Assembly: GCF_029211325.2 (NCBI RefSeq)
Contig: NZ_CP135996.1
Location: 620,001 to 684,000 of the forward strand
Reading direction: 5' to 3'
Source of the DNA: Caproicibacterium argilliputei
Lineage (GTDB): Bacteria; Bacillota; Clostridia; Oscillospirales; Acutalibacteraceae
DNA length: 64,000 nt
The stretch's first letter is position 1, and each line of letters starts with the position of its first letter. The translations under genes and the position numbers were made by a program. This document shows positions 63,401-64,000 of this stretch, one piece after another. A model generated the notes under the pieces. That model was not told where the DNA came from. It saw only the letters and a list, made by a program, of their open reading frames with translations, and searched no databases.

Positions 63401-64000
63401 TACATCATAACCTGCGCTTCCCCATTCCAGCAGATCAGCGAGGTTTGCAGCGCCGCCCTTGTCGTTGCCGGTGACGTTGCCTTTTTCATCTGTTTTCCAA
63501 ACGGTCGCTTTGTTAAGTGCGGCGGAAACGGTTTGATTATCTGTAACCCAGCACTTTCTTGTGCAGTCCCAAACTTTAAAGTAGAAATTGCTATACGGAA
63601 CGATTTTGCCGGAAATGGAATCCGTTTTCTGGATGCGGACGTGCCGCGCGGTAACCTGATTTTCAATATACAAAGGTGCGGTCAGGTTATCCACCGTCTT
63701 GACTTCGGCGGTGGGATGCGCGGCTTCGTACTCGGACAGATGTGTGGAAAACGGGTCAGAGTTGTCAATTTCGTTCCAATAGCTCCACAAATCCTGATCG
63801 GTCATATCTTTATTAGCAATGACCGGGATGTCCGCACCGGCCATCATCACAATTTTGTTGCTAATGATGGTTGCCGCGAAGCTGGCAGCTTCCGCTGCCG
63901 TTGCCTTGCGTGCACCGGTTTTAGAGAGCACTGCTGCCGTGTTGAGCGTGCCAGTGTTGTCATACTGGCTGCCATCCGGCCCGAAATAATAATCTGCATT
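60491..64000 (-). CDS. Large Cna-B/SpaA-type cell-wall adhesin (5' end beyond the window)
   Basis: At least 1169 residues; the frame is open to base 64000 and the start and signal peptide lie outside. N-terminal part resembles collagen- or fibrinogen-binding adhesins; then several SpaA/Cna-B domains with near-identical units (KVVFTGKTDNTGKLVI, VGDYTYQEVSAP, KAYPFSIKTDGQ) that probably carry isopeptide bonds. The end is AAPKTGQDS, a hydrophobic helix and RKRSKSNTK. The APKTGQ motif equals that of the first adhesin, so the class B sortase at 40 kb probably anchors both. First residues of the visible part: NADYYFGPDGSQ. Confidence 0.88.
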   Translation of the reverse strand, partial: NADYYFGPDGSQYDNTGTLNTAAVLSKTGARKATAAEAASFAATIISNKIVMMAGADIPVIANKDMTDQDLWSYWNEIDNSDPFSTHLSEYEAAHPTAEVKTVDNLTAPLYIENQVTARHVRIQKTDSISGKIVPYSNFYFKVWDCTRKCWVTDNQTVSAALNKATVWKTDEKGNVTGNDKGGAANLADLLEWGSAGYDVYEVHVGEGYYLTDKPVHFTLDGAVDPLDQTLVVNFADAPILGNATLVKTGDGATAVTGSDGSKQFTYTNVPLPGAVYGVYAAEDITARDIDSTVRSNRNTTLNRTYSVDDKYGMHREISFTFADTLKKDALVETAMTDSKGQITTSNLYEGKYYFKELYSPVGYTLSDDRVAFEIKDTHNAAFDLNDTKLNPQEPHYIGSNTQNNSSDKTITKENLDYTAEEKRLADIKTGIATSDPLAPLEHVDCAANDTRQQAHINLLKRFVELPIAKNLDYTGATVAIKAAQNIPAVKDKDGKEVLPAAKLGDTIQTIVLKKGDNAQKVATKLLAVGGKYTATMTVTPEPDKIDLRMTTPYTFIVELPKQDDKDKTGTGSASKETEKPVVLSQTLDLTTNFLYKWNTANEQKHLKTTPDKALKDCVFGLYAAEDLTSAKDGSVIAKKDTLLSKFSFDENGKATNITYDKNGKPTGLSIDIPVGDFYVKELKTADGYTLNSEKYDLLFYPCGVGTDVNGAPDQKHSQTIEVTTTKTPLLNRPYDVPEPTPPYYPPTGPSTGDFTLTKIDKLTGSFLPGAEISLKDSTGTMHTAKTDATGKLKFTSLPTGAASWWESKAPDGYTLDSTIHTIFIAAWQTIAAELADKPSTGSFDFTKTDIADDKPLPDCVIEIKNAKTGKVVFTGKTDNTGKLVIKDIPVGDYTYQEVSAPPKYKLDTKAYPFSIKTDGQVVKAAMKDQILTGTFTFTKTDFVTAKALPNTEISIKDASTGKVVFSGKTDKDGKLVITLPVGKYTYQEVKAPANYTIDKKAYPFEIKADGEIVKAVMKDQLQTGTLEIVKTMDGVTDGQLDGIQFRVTGTAANGQKYDKTFATDSHGMIEIKGLPVGTYTIHELAGAKNKGYVLAADKTVSVKANLVASVKINNQKVKTAVTQQKPSVPAAPKTGQDSTLPYLVSFVLLGAADAMILITRKRSKSNTK

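Overview
The window looks like a chromosome segment from a low-to-mid GC Firmicute, most likely a gut-type Clostridia (Oscillospiraceae/Ruminococcaceae-like). Evidence: a CIRCE-controlled small heat-shock gene, a DUF3842 gene, LplB/YtcP-type sugar ABC permeases, GG-rich Shine-Dalgarno sequences, intrinsic terminators and a Clostridia-style conjugative element. The species cannot be fixed from the sequence alone.

Bases 1-27,037 are chromosomal. They begin with a plant-polysaccharide cluster: the tail of a glycoside hydrolase, a GH28-like pectin enzyme and a NodB-type deacetylase. Next is a self-contained fructose PTS operon (DeoR regulator, 1-phosphofructokinase, HPr, Enzyme I, fused EIIABC). 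Then come DUF3842, an ECF transporter pair (T and S), a uridine-kinase-like protein and a CIRCE/Hsp20 unit. A second glycan cluster follows (two ABC permeases, a lipoprotein binding protein, an SGNH esterase, a GH29 fucosidase). After it lie YeiH with its LysR regulator, a P-type ATPase behind a yybP-ykoY (Mn2+) riboswitch, a two-gene alkylation-repair operon, a cytidylate-kinase-like gene and two small membrane proteins. A tRNA-Val(GAC) closes the region.

From directly behind the tRNA (27,115) to the window end at 64,000 the content changes to an integrative and conjugative element (ICE); its right end and integrase are not in the window. Its left part (27.1-34.4 kb, partly AT-rich) carries nested inverted repeats, candidate small RNAs, a short ribbon-helix-helix-like protein, a membrane J-domain protein, a type III toxin-antitoxin locus, a DinB/SRAP DNA-damage cassette, a two-wHTH protein and an NYN nuclease behind an attenuator. 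The rest is mostly on the minus strand: AbrB-like regulator, TOPRIM/DUF3991 protein, a surface cassette (C1 protease, class B sortase, sortase-anchored adhesin), accessory proteins, a VirB8-like gene split by an IS21-family element, NlpC/P60 hydrolase, VirB4, PrgI, VirB6/TrbL-like, Maff2, VirD4, PcfB-like, relaxase, MobC, a candidate oriT, ArdC, SSB and a second large adhesin.

Main observations: (1) a complete type III RNA-protein toxin-antitoxin locus; (2) seven copies of a palindrome, core GTGCGACAATTTGTCGCAC, placed only in ICE intergenic gaps, suggesting one regulon; (3) a relaxase whose frame extends past its first ATG to an ATT codon with a well-placed Shine-Dalgarno; (4) an IS21-family insertion with an 8-bp target duplication, allowing the interrupted gene to be rebuilt; (5) a sortase B that probably serves two adhesins sharing an APKTGQ sorting motif; (6) three adjacent palindromes upstream of mobC that look like oriT.
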